Assembly: GCA_023105745.1 (NCBI GenBank) | Contig: JALGQZ010000017.1 | Span: forward strand, 1,522,001-1,586,000 | Source of the DNA: Austropuccinia psidii | Lineage: Eukaryota; Basidiomycota; Pucciniomycetes; Pucciniales; Sphaerophragmiaceae | DNA: 64,000 bases | Reading direction: 5' to 3' | In this document: positions 46,809 through 59,525 of the stretch, piece by piece | Layout of the letters: each line of letters starts with the position of its first letter | Position numbering within the stretch: position 1 is the stretch's first letter | Program-made: the position numbers and the translations under genes | The notes under the pieces: model-generated | What the model saw: the letters and a program-made list of their open reading frames with translations, nothing else | Told to the model about the DNA's origin: nothing | Database searches by the model: none

Positions 46809-48230
46809 TGTAACAACCATGGCAATTCATCCCCTTGGACTTCAATATGGCATACCCATGCCATGTCCAATATATGGCAATTTGGCCATATCCATAAATC
46901 ATTGGCCAAATTGACCATCTCACCTCATTTGGCCTTTTATGGCCATTTCATGATCTGGGCCCAACTTGGGCCCTTCACCGTCATCAGGCCTTTCCTGGCC
47001 TTTCTCTACTTTTGGGCAATTTTGGTATTTCCCAGTCAACAGGGGAAATACAGCCCAAGAAGCTGTATTTGGCTTTAAATACAGTTTCTGCGCATTAGCG
47101 CGCTTTTGCGCATTTTTGCACACTTTGTGCATTTTCCCACTTTTTGCGCACTTTGCGCAAATACAGTTTTAAGGCTGTATGAGCTGTATTTGGCCAAATA
47201 CCTCAAAAGACACTCTGACACCTCTGAAACCCTCCAAAACAAAATTTTACCAATATTCTCCTGGCACCATCTCTAAAGACATATAGCCATTTTCAACCTC
47301 CAATAACCAAAATGCCATATATGGTGTTATACACCATTATGCATCTTTTTTCAGCAGCAATCCACTAGCAGCAATATCATCTGGTTATTTCAACTCTCCA
47401 TCAGGCCATCCAGTCACATCATCAAGAGGATTTATCAAGGCTCAAGGTCAAGTGTCAAAATCTCAAATACCAATGATGCCATCAAGCAGTCATTGGTTAT
47501 TCTCACTCCAAGTATTCCTTCCAAGAGAATACTGTCAGTTCATTCTCAAGGTGTATTCAAGAGGCAGTGCCAAAAGGAGTTGTCAAGTGTCAAAGCTCCA
47601 CTCAATCCATCTTGGCAACCACCTTCATTTCAATACAGTCTGGATCAATCAAGAACCGTATTTCATTTTCAAGTGTGGGGAATTCATTCAACCCATTTCA
47701 ATTTCAATATTAGCCAGCTGTATCAATTCCCAAAACAATCAATACATCCTCAAGGATCAATACAGATCAGTTTTCAGCCTGAAGAACTCAAGCTCCCAAC
47801 TTTTCACATATACCGGCTACCCTTTGACCCTGGGGGGTTTTTCCCCCAGTTAATCAATATACTTTGATTTTTTTTTTCTTTATTTTTTTTTTTCATTTTA
47901 GTGAAGCAAATACTGATATTATTAAGTCGGTCATTTAGCACCTTTCTCTTTCTCTTTCTTTGCCTGTCAATGGATATTTGGTGGTAATATCCTTACTAAT
48001 TCCATTATTCATTTTTGGCAGGTTGAAACAGTGATTAAGGACTTACTTGGTTGGCTCTTTGGCCATTTGGCTTCCCTTTCCTCTTTTGCATCTCATCTTG
48101 TACCTGCATATCTTTTAGAGGAATTCATTCTTATTATTTTTATTATTTATTTTTTTGGAGGCTTCCAAGTGAGTTCCCTGATTGCTGAGTGCCAGTCCAC
48201 TCTTGTATTTCCACTAGAGCCCCTGTGAAA
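46809..48230 (+). repeat. Solo LTR S2 inside the 3' UTR of element E
   Basis: TGTAACAACCATGGC...TGTGAAA, 1,422 bp, flanked by perfect GAGTC duplications (46804-46808 and 48231-48235). It has the lineage-1 core (cttttcacatataccgg, ctgggggg...cccccagttaatcaatata at about 47,830-47,865) and the shared LTR tail. Near 47,088-47,160 there is a run of gcgca/tgcgc words. No gene. Confidence 0.9.
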
Positions 48231-48235
48231 GAGTC

Positions 48236-49040
48236 CTCATGGCTCAGGATAAAAAGTGATTTCAGGTCCATGTCCTAAGAACCCACTGCCATTCCTTCAA
48301 ATATGTCTTCAGTTGGAGATTCCCCAACTTGGCCTTTTTTCTTGCTTGGACCATTTCAGAAGTCCTTGAATTGTTCCCCAAAATTGTTGTTTTATGTTTT
48401 TTTGGTCAGAATGGCCAAAATGCGCAAAAAATGCGCAAAAGTGCGCAAAATGCAAGATAGTGAAGTTTTGGATGATTTTGATTGAAATTGGTGTTTTTGC
48501 CCTTTTTCACATGATTTGAAGTTGAAATAGCCATAAATGCGCAAGATGTGCAAATATGCCCATATCATTAAAATATCATATTTGATGAATAAATGAATAA
48601 AAATGAGTTTTTGAAGGTTTTGAAGAGAAATGATGCCAAAATGCGCAAAATGTGCAAATATGCCAATATGGTCAAATTGGCATATTTTGCGGAAGAATTG
48701 AACAGAACATAGATTTTTATGTTTTGAAGAAGAATGAAGCCAAAATGCGCAAATATGCCAATATGGTCAAAATGGCATATTTTGCTGAAGAATTGAATAA
48801 AACATAGATTTTGATGTTTTGAAGAAGAATGAAGCCAAAATGCGCAAAATGCGCAAAAGTGTGCAAATGCATGAAAATGGCCAATTTGGCCTATGAAACG
48901 GTCTTTGATGATAATTTATTCTATTTTCTTGTGTTTCACTCTGTTTTTGAAGTTCAAATTGCCATATTTGACTTGCTGACTTGGATTTTTCCATGATTTG
49001 CTTGGTCTTGACTTTGAAATTTGACTTGAAGATGAGTTCA
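48236..49040 (-). repeat. Tandem hairpin repeats in the 3' UTR of element E
   Basis: About 100-bp units start at 48618, 48722 and 48817 with ttttgaagaagaatgaagcc followed by aaaatgcgcaaa. Each full unit has a palindrome such as TATGCCAAT...ATTGGCATA (48659-48684). Further gcgcaaaa words occur from 48,418. No gene. Confidence 0.7.
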
Positions 49041-49129
49041 AGGCTGACTTGAAGAAATTCTGATGAGGGCTAGCTGTAGCTGGTCTTTACCATCACTAGT
49101 TTTTTGCTCTTTGATTATTGAATGAATTG

Positions 49130-49153
49130 ACTCCCCAAACATGATATGGGAGT
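49130..49153 (-). other. Stem-loop in the 3' UTR of element E
   Basis: ACTCCC / GGGAGT with a 12-nt interior, the counterpart of the C stem-loop at 11947-11970. Confidence 0.5.
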
Positions 49154-49362
49154 GATGACTACTGCTTTTAAAAAAAGAAATAAAAATAAAAATAAAACAT
49201 ACAAGTAAAAGAAAATGAAATAAAATAAAAATGAAAAAGAATTGACAGAAAAAGAGAGTAAAGAAGTAGGAATAAGAAAACTTCTGAGGATTGATCTTCT
49301 TGTGGTGAGTTGCTTGATTTTGGCCATAATTATTTCCTGAAAAGATAGAAACAAACATTTGA

Positions 49363-49471
49363 TTCTCACAGAGTGGCCAAGGTGTTGTTTTACAAGAAGT
49401 AGAACCCTCAGAGATGCATACCAGGAGATGGAACTTACTTTCATAGCTTTGACTCCCTACCAAGCATCATA
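49363..49471 (-). repeat. 3'-UTR module, copy 2, element E
   Basis: Element sense atgatgcttggtaggga ... gaaagtaagttccatctcctgg ... caccttggccactctgtgag. It is the downstream member of the pair. Confidence 0.75.
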
Positions 49472-49674
49472 ACAGAATAAAAACCCTTGCCATAAATGAA
49501 TTTGAGTTAAAGAATTTCTTGAATAACATTGAATGGCATAATTTGGAATCATATTTGTGAAAGAAAGAAAAGAATAAAAAGGAAAAGGGAATTTGGCCAT
49601 ATCTTGATGAAAGGTCCAAATTTGAGGGTATTGATGTTTCAAGGCCTTCTAAACCTGTTCAAAGAAATTGACAA

Positions 49675-49792
49675 GTGCTCACATAGTGGCCAAGGTGATG
49701 CTTACAATATATTTGGGTTGAATACCCCCTTAAAGGTGCATGCCAGGAGAGGAACTTACTTTCATAAACTCCAATCCCCACCAACCACCATA
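49675..49792 (-). repeat. 3'-UTR module, copy 1, element E
   Basis: Element sense atggtggttggtgggga ... gaaagtaagttcctctcctgg ... caccttggccactatgtgagcac, directly after pol. Confidence 0.75.
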
Positions 49793-49799
49793 CATCAAA

Positions 49800-51164
49800 C
49801 TCTTGAGGCATTTGGGCCAGGATTGTCTGGATAAAAAGTGTGAAAATCCTTGGCAAGGTCTGGGAGCTGGTTCCCAGGTTGTTCTTTCTTGGTCTTCATT
49901 GAATCCTTTCCACTCCACTAGATACCATAATGTACCTCTCTTGAGTTTTGAGTCCAGAACCTGAGCCACTTCCCATTCTTCTTGCTTCTTAACTATTACT
50001 GGAGGTGGTGGCATTTGGTGTCGATTTGGGATAGTTGATTGCTTCACTGGTTCTAACAAGGACACATGGAAGAAAAGGTGGACTGAATTCCATTGTTGAG
50101 GCAACTTGAGGTGATATGCATGGCTGCCAATCTTCTTGAGAACTTCAAAGGGTCCCAACCATTTTTCTGAAAGTTTCTTGGTGGGTCTTGCTGTCTTGAT
50201 GTTCTTGGAAGCTAGCCATACTTTGTCTTCAGGTTGGAAATCAGGTGGAATTGCTCTATTTCTATCTGCATACTTCTTAAAACGCTTTATTGCTGACTCT
50301 AATTCTTCTTTGACAACTTGCTGTACTGATTGGAGTTTTGTTGATAGCTTTGCAGCAGGTGTATCATGAGAAATGTGAATTGAGTCAAAGCTGGGGTTTC
50401 TTCCATAAATGGTGAAAAATGGTGATTGTTTTGTTGATGAATGTTCTGCATTATTATAGGCAAATTCAGCCAGAGGGAGCCAGGTGTGCCAGTCATCTTG
50501 ATGGTAACTGACATACATCCAAAGATACTGCTCTAGAATCTGATTTACCCTCTCTGTTAGTCCATCTGTTTTGGGGTGAAAGGCAGTTGAAAGATCTCTT
50601 GATATCTTGAGCTTCTGACACAATTGAGTCCAAAATGATGAATCAAATAATGAACCTCTATCACTAACAATACTGATTGGGAGACCATGTTTGGGAGAGA
50701 CATGAATAATAAAGATTTGAGCTAAGTCCAAAGCAATGATTGTTGAATAAGTTGGAAGAAATATTGCCATTTTTGAAAATCTGTCTACAACTACTAAAAT
50801 TGAATCAAAGTTTCTTGACAAGAGCAATTGAGTGATAAAGTCCATTCATAGTGAATTCCAAGGACCACATGGAATTTGAAGAGGTTTGAGTAATCCAAAC
50901 TTCTTATGATGAATGTTCTTGTTTCTTGAACATTGATGACATGAGGACACATAGTCCTTGATAATTTGATTCATGCCAGCCCAATAAAAATCCCTCTTGA
51001 TGAGCTTGAGGGTTTCTCCTGGCCAGGGTGGCCAGCCAATGGTGAGTCATGATGCTTTTGAAGGATATCCAATTGAAGTTAATGATTGCTTGGGATGAAT
51101 AATCTATCTTTGAATAATAAAAATTTGGCTTGAGGTTCAAGAGTATAGTCTGAGATTGATTCAC
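49800..51164 (-). pseudogene. pol part 2 of element E: integrase and chromodomain
   Basis: The zinc-domain cysteines (CHQCSRNKNIHHKKFGLLK region, 50,990-50,880) are there but in shifted frames. From 50845 a long frame carries D (MDFITQL), D (SIVSDRGS) and E (TDGLTERVNQ), FFTIYGRNPSFDS, and the module GPFEVLKKIGSHAYHLKLP. A chromodomain follows (EEWEVAQVLDSKLKRGTLWY, WKGFNEDQERTTWEP). A small deletion just after TTWEPA changes the frame before the natural end. It is the longest integrase frame of lineage 1 in the window. Confidence 0.88.
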
Positions 51165-53349
51165 CTCTTGCTAATTGCTTGAGAGTTTCCCTATAGTCTT
51201 TGTCTTGCCATACTGCCTTCTGAATTTGATCAACTAAATCTGAGAAAACTTCAACTTTGATTGAGAAAAATTTTGACTCTTTAATTGCATTTTTCTTGAG
51301 AACTTTATGAAAGTTTTGAGGATTCTTGCTGATGATGTCCACCCCCCTCTGTGGGTACATGTTGTCCCAACGTGACAAGGCATCTGGTAAAGTGGCCAGT
51401 CTGCCTGGCGGTAAGTGATAGAGAAATGAAATTCAGAGAGAAACTCAGCGCAACGGGCTTGACGGAAAGTAAGGACTTTGGAGGACATAGAATATTGAAG
51501 GGAAGAGTGGTCTGTCAAGACTTCAAAGGAATGAGAAAGAGAAAGAAGAAAGGCTCTCCAGCGCTTGAGAGCCCAAACTATGCCAAGGAGCTCCTTGTCG
51601 TGAATTTCATAGTTGAGCTCAGCTGGGAGGAGCTTGCAACTATCAAATGCAATGGGATGCTTTCCTGAGTCATTCACCTGACTCAGTACGGCACCCAAGG
51701 AATAATCAGAAGCATCAGTCTCTACAAGAGTTGGTAGAGAAGGATTGAAATGGGATAGGATAGGAGCAGTGGTGAAAGCTTTGTTGAGTATTTGAAACTG
51801 ACTAAGAGCTTCCTCATTGAAGATGAAAGGAGAATCTGTTTTAAGGAGGGGAGTGAGAGCAGAGATTTTTTTGAAATAATTTTTAATGAAACAACGATAA
51901 AAGTTGGCAAAGCCAAGGAAAGATTGGAGTGCTTTGATGTTCTTTGGCTGAGGCCAATTGGGGATTTGCTGAAATTTGGAAGAATCCATCTTGAGACCTT
52001 CACTTGAAACAACATAGCCCAATTATTCCACACTTGAGGCATGGAATACACACTTTGAGGCTTTGGCAAACAAATTATTGTCCCTCAGTCTTTGGAGAAC
52101 AAAGGCCACATGTTTGAAATGTTCCTCCTGAGAACTAGAGAAGACCATAATATCATCTAAGTATACTACAACAAAAATATCCAAGAAATCTGCAAAGATA
52201 TCATTCACAAGATTCTGGAATGAAGCAGGAGCATTGGTCAAGCCAAATTGCATAACCAAATGTTCATAACTGCCATATTTGGCACTAAAGGCAGTTAAGT
52301 GCTCATCCCCCTCTTTGATTCTCAAGAGGTTATAAGAACCACGCAAATCTATCTTGGAGAAGGTAGTAGCACCGTTCAAGAGGGTAGGAAGCTGATTCAT
52401 TGGAGGAACAGGATACCTGTTCTTCCTAGTGACAGAATTAAGTGTGCAGTGGTCAACACACAAACGAAGGCCACCATCCTTCTTTTTAACAAAAAGGAAA
52501 GATGCTCCTGTTGGAGAGGAGTTTGGCCTGATGAAACCTTTCTCTACATTCTCTGAAATGTAGGCCTGCAGTGTTTCTGACTCATTCTTTGATAAAGAGT
52601 AGATAACACCAACTCGAGGTAGAAGACCCTCCAGTTTGATATGATGATCACAGGCATGTTGTGGAGGAAGTGCCTCTGCTTTTACCTTGGAGAATACATC
52701 CAAATATTTGTGATAAAAAGGAGGGACTACCTTCAACACAGTTTCAATCTCTTCTGGCTTTTCCTCCTCATCCCACTGCTCCTCCAGGGAGGCATGAAAA
52801 GATACAGGAGGAAGGTCCATATCCCCTTGAAAGAGATGTCGTGAAGATATAGAAACATCTTCTCCATCATGTTTTATCTCTTTGAAGAATTCATCTCTTA
52901 ATGGAAGTAATGACTTAGAGGAAATGATGGAAGGGATATGGACAGAAGGAGGAAGGGGAGGTCTCTTAAGTTCACCAACCAGAGCAACACTGTTGACAGG
53001 AGTGAAAAAGTCATTACTATTAGAAGAAGTAATACCACTAGAATACTTATGACTAGAATCATAGGTGATCAATCCATTTTTCCAATCAATAATGGGATTA
53101 AGATGGTAAAGAAAATAATAGCCCAATATCAGGTCTTCTCCTTTGGGTGAATCTATGATAAAGAAATCCCATTCAAAGCTTGGGAATTAGGCAAGTCAAC
53201 AACCCACTTGGTATAATGGGGTATGAACAGGGAAGTGGATTCATTGTAATCCAAAATAAAAAGAGGAATCTTTTCAGGGAGCTCTGACATGGTCAATGAG
53301 TACTTGAGAACAAAATTCTTTGCAATAAAAGAGTTTGTCACACCAGAAT
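51079..53349 (-). pseudogene. pol part 1 of element E: protease, reverse transcriptase, RNase H
   Basis: The protease enters at 53349 as NSGVTNSFIAKNF: the catalytic aspartate position reads asparagine at the junction with F. A frame change near 53,150 precedes a 367-codon frame (53126-52023). It has the linker, the reverse transcriptase with KIDLRGSYN and VVVYLDDIMVF, both catalytic motifs intact, and QFGLTNAPASFQNL. A TAA (about 52,022) replaces the tyrosine of VEYLGYVVSS. RNase H follows in frame to about 51,400 (DASDYSLGAVLSQVNDSGKH), where a shift moves to the frame 51378-51079. Confidence 0.9.
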
Positions 53350-55330
53350 TGTAAGGTTTGACTATGAAACAATAAGTAAAAATTACCAATACTTTACTTA
53401 TTGTATTATGAACGTCCCTATAAATGAAATAAATAAGATAAAAATAATTATAATAATAAAGAATTATTATAATTATGGCGTAAAATAACTATACTGTTAA
53501 ATAAATATAATAATATAATTTATATTATAAAAAATAATATATATAAAGTAAATATATTAATATAAGATAATTAATATATTTAAAAGCACTTTATTATTGT
53601 TACCAACAAATAATAAAGGCGTAAAAAATTGTTTTTTATTAATAAAACAAAATTAATGACAATAATATTACCAATATTAAAGTTATAAATTAATATATAT
53701 ACTATTTATATCAATTATAGAATTATTCAAAGTGATAATAGAGAAAAAGTATTATACTAAGTGAAATAACCTACTTTCTATGCTTGATATAATAATTTTG
53801 AATAATGTTACGCCTAGAAATGTAAATACAACTTATTTGAATTGTAGTTACAATAAAATTTAAGACAAATTACAAATTTTCTTGGTTTTACGTGGAATTG
53901 AGGTTTTCAAGAGAAATTTAAACAAAACAACTAAATAATTGCAATAATCATGTCAAAGATGAAGATCATTATAAGATGATCTTTGGTCTTTAATAATATA
54001 GAAGTTCTATATATAAAGAATAAAGAAATTATCTTTTTATTTAATGATTCAATGTTTTGTAAGTGTCTGAGGGGGAAATAGAGTAAAAAGAGCTCTATTT
54101 ATATTAAATTCCTTCCTCCTAGAGTCCAAAAGTCTTCTAGTAGACGTGAACCAATCATATCCACTGTAATTGATCAATAATTTAAGGTTTGGTGATGATT
54201 ACATCATGATCAAACCATATTATCTCATTATTACACCATTATTTGGAGTTATCACTATAAATCTAGGTTAGGTGACGTCAAGGCTTGGAAGAACCCCAAA
54301 ACTCGTGGATTTTATTAGTTTTAATCATAAAATAACAGTATTCACCAATTGTATCACTCATATGACTGTTAAACCTAATTTAAGGTTACAGTGAGTGATC
54401 ATAAATGATCAAATTCAGCTCAAACGTTGATCTCTAATAACTTTTAATTTTTACAAGCTAAAGTGATTCAGGGAGTGAATTCTAATGGCTTGGCATAACC
54501 CTATTATGCTGCCAAGAGAATTTCATTCAATCATCAAAACGCTATTTTTGATGATTTTCTTGTAACTCATCTTTTCTGTCGAAATTTATTATTTTAAACT
54601 TTGAACCATGATTTCAAGAGGTTATACCTTGAATATTATAATGAAGAATACATCATTCTTCACGAATGAACTATTAGAATACAACTGTCCAATTCTTTTT
54701 AAGTTTGGACCACTTTCACAACAAAGTGGTCAACAGCTCTATTGAATTTCATCAATAATCCCTTACAGGCTTTAACCTTGTTTATAGCTTGTGAAATAAA
54801 GGTCATTTCTGTATTCCTACAGTAATTAAGTGATGAATTCTTTTTTGGTTCATCACTCTATCATGCATATTTCAAAAGATATTAGCTAAAATCCTTGAAT
54901 ATATGTGTTGACCAAAAAAGTGCATATATTTAGCTTAACTCCTCAAGTATTGACTTTGGAGATTAGCCTTTTAATTATTTTATGTGTGGAGTTTTATGGA
55001 GAATCAAATGGTTCCATTTCTTTCACATGTTGTTTAATTGGTATTTGAAATAATTAAGGATTCATGTTTTTTATAAGGTATTATTACTTATAACTCATTA
55101 AATATTGACTTTACACATATGCCATAAAAATTGTATATGTGTATTTTACCATGGGGAATCCAATGGTCTAATTAATTTCAAATTTTTATTAATTGGCTTT
55201 TAAGTTGAACCAATTTTTATGCCAATTTATGGTATTTTTGTAGCTTTAAGGGAATTATTTTCAATGTATAATTTTTTTTAATATTTCTTGTGGCCTTTTT
55301 GGGTATGTGGTCATATCTCAAAGGTTCACA
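53350..55330 (-). repeat. 3' LTR of element F
   Basis: TGTAAGGTTTGACTATGAAAC...AAAGGTTCACA on the plus strand, 1,981 bp. Clearly homologous to the B LTRs but more diverged than they are from each other. The twin hairpin is kept at 54709-54744. Confidence 0.9.
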
Positions 55331-55435
55331 TTCCCTACCACCAAAAAAGATTTTATCACAACCTGATAAGTGTAAGTAGGGTATCATCCACTGTCCTACC
55401 TCTTCAATAGACTTTGTTAGTCTTGAAGCTCAATA

Positions 55436-57142
55436 ATGCTTAACTTTTCTATTCTTTAGGTTTTCTTTCATTTCTGAACCTTCTTAGTAGTTTATCAGCA
55501 TTTTTTATATCTTTCTCAAGTAGCCATTCATCCTCTTGAGTTGAATTTCTATACCTTACAAGGTATTCTCTTTCTTTTTTGTTTCTTGTCCTTCTTTCTT
55601 CAAGGACTTTTACAATTTTCTTTTCTTCTCCTTCTTCTCAAGGGGGAATTTCAAGTGGGGTTTATTTCTTAGTGGAAATAACTCCTTGTCACTTGAGCTG
55701 TAAGGTTTCATCATACTTACAGGGAAAGTCAGGTGTTTGTTCATTAATTCACCTGTGAGTTCCAATTGCACAGCATTGGGTCCATGAAGTGCTTTTATAA
55801 TAAATGGTCTTGAAAAGGAATCTTTAAATTTCTTTGGACCTTTTATGTTATTAAAATTAAAGGTTGATACTAGGACCAAGTCTCCTTTTTTGAAGTCAGG
55901 TGATTTATGAATCTTATCCCATCTTTCTTTTGCATATTTAAAAGAATCTTCCATACATCTGTTTGAATGGTGTCTTGCTTTGTCAAGCATTATCTTAAAA
56001 CTCCTTGCTGTTGGATGTATATCCACTAAGTCCTTTTTGAGGGTATCATAAGGAAGTCTTGGATTCCAACCTTTTTCTAGAATTGCTTGTGTTTTTCCAG
56101 TAGAAAAATTCATTGATGTTTTATATGCCAGCTCAAGAGCTGGTATTAGTTTACACCAATCATGGGTAAAACCATCAGAATCTTTGAGTTCTAGTCCATA
56201 AGCACAGAATCTTCTGATCATGTCCTCCAAGGTTTGTATCATTCTTTCTGCTAAAACAACAGTTTGTGGATGTTCAGCTATTGAGAATGATAACCTTGTC
56301 CCAAACAAGTTATGGAGATTTGTCCATAATGCTTATGGGAATTTTGGGTCTCTGTCACTTATAATATTCTGGAATAAGCCTGTATGGCTAATGACTTTAT
56401 TCCATATCATTATGGCTGTGTCCATATCTGTGTCATCTTTGTGACATGGTAGGGACGTGGGAGGTTTGCTATATCTCTCAACCAATACTAGGCATGCATT
56501 GTAGCTTCTGTCCCCTTCTGGAGGTAATGCTGTTACCCAATCCATATGAACTATTTCCCAAGGGGATTTTGGTGCTTGGATTTGGATCATCATTCCAAAT
56601 TTCTTTCCTGAGGCTCTGTTGGCTTTTGGACCTCTGTCACAGGTTTGGCAGTATTCTGCAACATATTTCTTCCAATTTGGCCAACAAGAGAAGGTTTTCA
56701 CCCTTTCCAGTGTTCTGTCTTCTGAAAGATGTCCAGCTGCAACACTATCATGACACTCATGTAAAATAGTGTTTATCAGGGTTCTATCTGTTAAGGCCAT
56801 AACACATGTGTTTTTTGTTCTATGGTAAAGGATACCATCAAGGAGGTGCAATCTTCCCTCATCATATGCCTTTTTCCATGTTTCATGTAATTTTGATGAA
56901 AGTGTTGGATCTTTGCAGTCTTTTATTAGACGTTGACTTAAGATATGGCAATTATTTTCTATCTTATATCTTTCCTTAACTTGGTTAAAGAATTCTGTGG
57001 CAATGTCTGTGACACATATTCCTTCTATATGGTGCTCTTCCTGCGGTACCCATGCTGGATTGTCAGGGGTATTTGCTAGAGCCCATCTGCTAAGACCACC
57101 TGCATTTTTATGAATATTCCCAGATGTATGAACAATAGTCAT
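55436..57142 (-). pseudogene. pol of element F: integrase region
   Basis: 57142-56333 holds the end of RNase H ([19 protein letters not shown]), the histidines ([18 protein letters not shown]) and [10 protein letters not shown], in which the second cysteine of CDRC is glycine. D (HMDWVTALP) and D (IISDRDPKF) follow, then a stop. 56308-55610 continues with HPQTVVLAERMIQTLEDM (E kept, DG changed to VV) and the C-terminal module. A last shift near 55,640 leads to the chromodomain-like end down to about 55,440. Confidence 0.87.
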
Positions 57143-57177
57143 GTTTCCTCTGTATTCTTGGATAGCAATTTGGCATC

Positions 57178-58398
57178 TCAGAATATGTCTATTTGGAGTT
57201 TCATATTTAATAGAGATTTCACAGCATTACAGTCTGTAATCACATCAAATACTGTTCCATCCAAGTAATAATGTAATCTTTCTAAAGCCCACACTAAGCA
57301 GAGGCAATCCATTTGGCTTGCTCCATATCTTCCTTTCGTTGGATTTATTTGTCTTGAAGTAAAACAAATTGGTCCTTCCACTGGTTTATCATTGATAATT
57401 TGTGTCTGGTGTAGTGCAGCACCTAGTCCTTCTCCACAAGTATCAATGTAAAGTTTGAAGGGTAGTTTCCAATCTGGAATTTGAAGAGATGGGGCATTTG
57501 TTGAAGAATTTTTCAATTATTCATATGCCTTGACTCTTTCTTCTGTCATTTCATAGACTGTTTGTTGATCACATAGCTTATATAAGGATTTGGCAATTTT
57601 TGCAAGGTTCTTTATATGTTGTCTATGGTAACCAGCAAATCCTAGAAATGATTGCATTTCTTTTTTGGTTTGAGGCATTGGCTTAAGTAGTACTTCTGCT
57701 ACTTTATCCTTGTCTATGCCTAGACTAAGTCCAGATACAACATGTCCTAGTGCTTTTAGTTCACTGCATGAAAAATGACACTTTATCAAGGAAATTTTCA
57801 TATTTACTTGCACTATTTTTTGTAGTACCCTTTCTAGTCTTTTAAGGTGATTTTCCCAAGTTTCTGAGCCAACTATGATATCATCAATATAGATAATTAA
57901 CCATCCTTCTGATGATTCATCAGGAAATATGGTATTCATCATCCTTTCATAATGGGAAGGTGTATTTTTTATGCCAAATGGCATTCTTAAGTATTCAAAA
58001 ATCCCAAAGTGGAATATTATCCTCAGTAGTTTCTTGGCATTTTCTGTTAAGACATTTTGATGAAAACCCTTTAAGGCATCCATTGCTGTAATGAACTTAG
58101 CTTGTGACAATTGTGTCAATGTCTGATGGATTCTGGGTATGGGATATCTGTCTGGGATGATGAAGGTGTTCAGGCCTCTGAAGTCTCCTACCATTCTTGA
58201 TTTTCCATTATGCCAAGTTATAATGACGGGTTTAGTGACTTCTTCCTGTTCATTATGTTCTACTTTTCTTAATACTCCAAGGTTCATTAATTCTTTAATG
58301 TGTACCTCCAAGGCTTCTCTAGCCCTTGGACTAGCTGGGTAAGCGGGTCTTCTTAGTAAAGGTACGCATGGCTTTCCATCATTAAGAATTATGTCCAC
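57178..58398 (-). pseudogene. pol of element F: reverse transcriptase and RNase H
   Basis: The frame 58398-57517 keeps [12 protein letters not shown] and [12 protein letters not shown], with both catalytic motifs, and [23 protein letters not shown] at about 57,517 replaces GAA of the B block KAYEELKNS. RNase H continues in the same frame at 57516 ([18 protein letters not shown]) to a frameshift near 57,190. Confidence 0.9.
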
Positions 58399-58496
58399 TC
58401 CATTCCCAATTATGGCACCTAGTGGTTCTTTGTCGGTTGCAAAGGCATTTTTGTACTTAAATAAGAGGTCAATCAGTTTTTATTTCATTTTTTTAT

Positions 58497-59525
58497 TCAA
58501 TTCTTGATTGGATTCTGCCTCTTTGAGTTGTTCAGATATAAAAAGTTCTTTTTCTGGACTTTTCTCTTCATTCTTAATAACTGTGATTTGGTTTTTGTTA
58601 TTGAAAAGCCAAACTTTTGTCTTTTGTTGTCCCCTATGGTAAAATATCTATCTTTTTGGTTAGAGATATCTATACCGAAAATTGATAAGTAGTCATTTCC
58701 AAGTATGAAGTGATTACTAGTACAGTTGTCCATTAGTACAAACTCTACTTCAATTCTGACACATTGTCAGGGGTGAAGAAAAATTAGTGTTAAGTCAATT
58801 ATTCCAAGGGGCTTCATGCTCTCACTTGCACTACTAAATTTGACACCTTGTATTGGCATAAGGTTTTCTTGCCAGTTTGGGACAATGGCTTTTAAATAAC
58901 TTTTACCAACACAGGTGCAGTATGCTGATGTATCCAAGTTCCATTTTCCTTCTTGGTTATCAACCATAACAACACTTATACTTGATTTTCCAGCTGTATA
59001 TCCCATTCCTCTTGCAGGTTTGGTTCTATACATTTTGGCATCTTGTATATTTGTCAGGTTTGTGTCAGATGTTCCAGCTTGTGGTAATTTTGAGTTAACA
59101 TCTAGCACTTCATAGTTTATATCAATATTATTAATTTGTGCATTAATTATATTAATTTCATCACTTGCAGAACTTTCTGACTCTTCTGTTTCTTTTTCAG
59201 AGTCAGATTCCTCTTCTTTGTCATTGTGGTTTTCTGTTTCCACAATTTCATTAATTTTTGCCTTTTTGAGGCAGCTATTGGCTAAGTGTGCAATACCTCC
59301 ACATTTATGGCATTTTCTTTTCTCATTAGATGTATTGGGCTTGAAAGCTTTTTCTGATTTATCTTTTTTGATAAATGGCTTGTTTGTATTTTTCATGTCC
59401 AATTTCTTCCAAGTTCTGCCAATTTTTTTCTTGTCACTATGTCCTCTAGTGCATTGATATACTCTTATGTGGAGCATGGCTCTATACACCTGCTTCTTAG
59501 GGCATGTTCTAGCTCTCCTCCACAT
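58497..59525 (-). pseudogene. Zinc knuckle and protease of element F
   Basis: CHKCGGIAHLANSC (CX2CX4HX4C), an acidic linker, then the retropepsin with NLDTSAYCTC where B has LDTGAYCTC: the glycine of DTG is serine, which is expected to impair the active site. The second lobe (FILGNDYLSIFGIDI) follows a frameshift near 58,760. The first 30 residues of the frame come from out-of-frame gag. Confidence 0.86.

Larger units (their letters stand above)
45846..53349 (-). mobile_element. Element E: lineage-1 Ty3/gypsy retrotransposon, visible 3' part
   Basis: The minus-strand element has its 3' LTR (45846-46521), polypurine tract, long 3' UTR, chromodomain, integrase, RNase H, reverse transcriptase and the downstream part of protease. 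It is split by solo LTR S2 and then by element F at 53350. Its gag and 5' LTR must lie beyond the right edge, because F does not end inside the window. It appears inserted in O's pol; the far duplication cannot be checked. Confidence 0.85.

Noticed and set aside
48618..48880. CRISPR-like array in the ~100-bp repeats
   Set aside because: Units are contiguous tandem repeats without unique spacers, in a eukaryotic retroelement.
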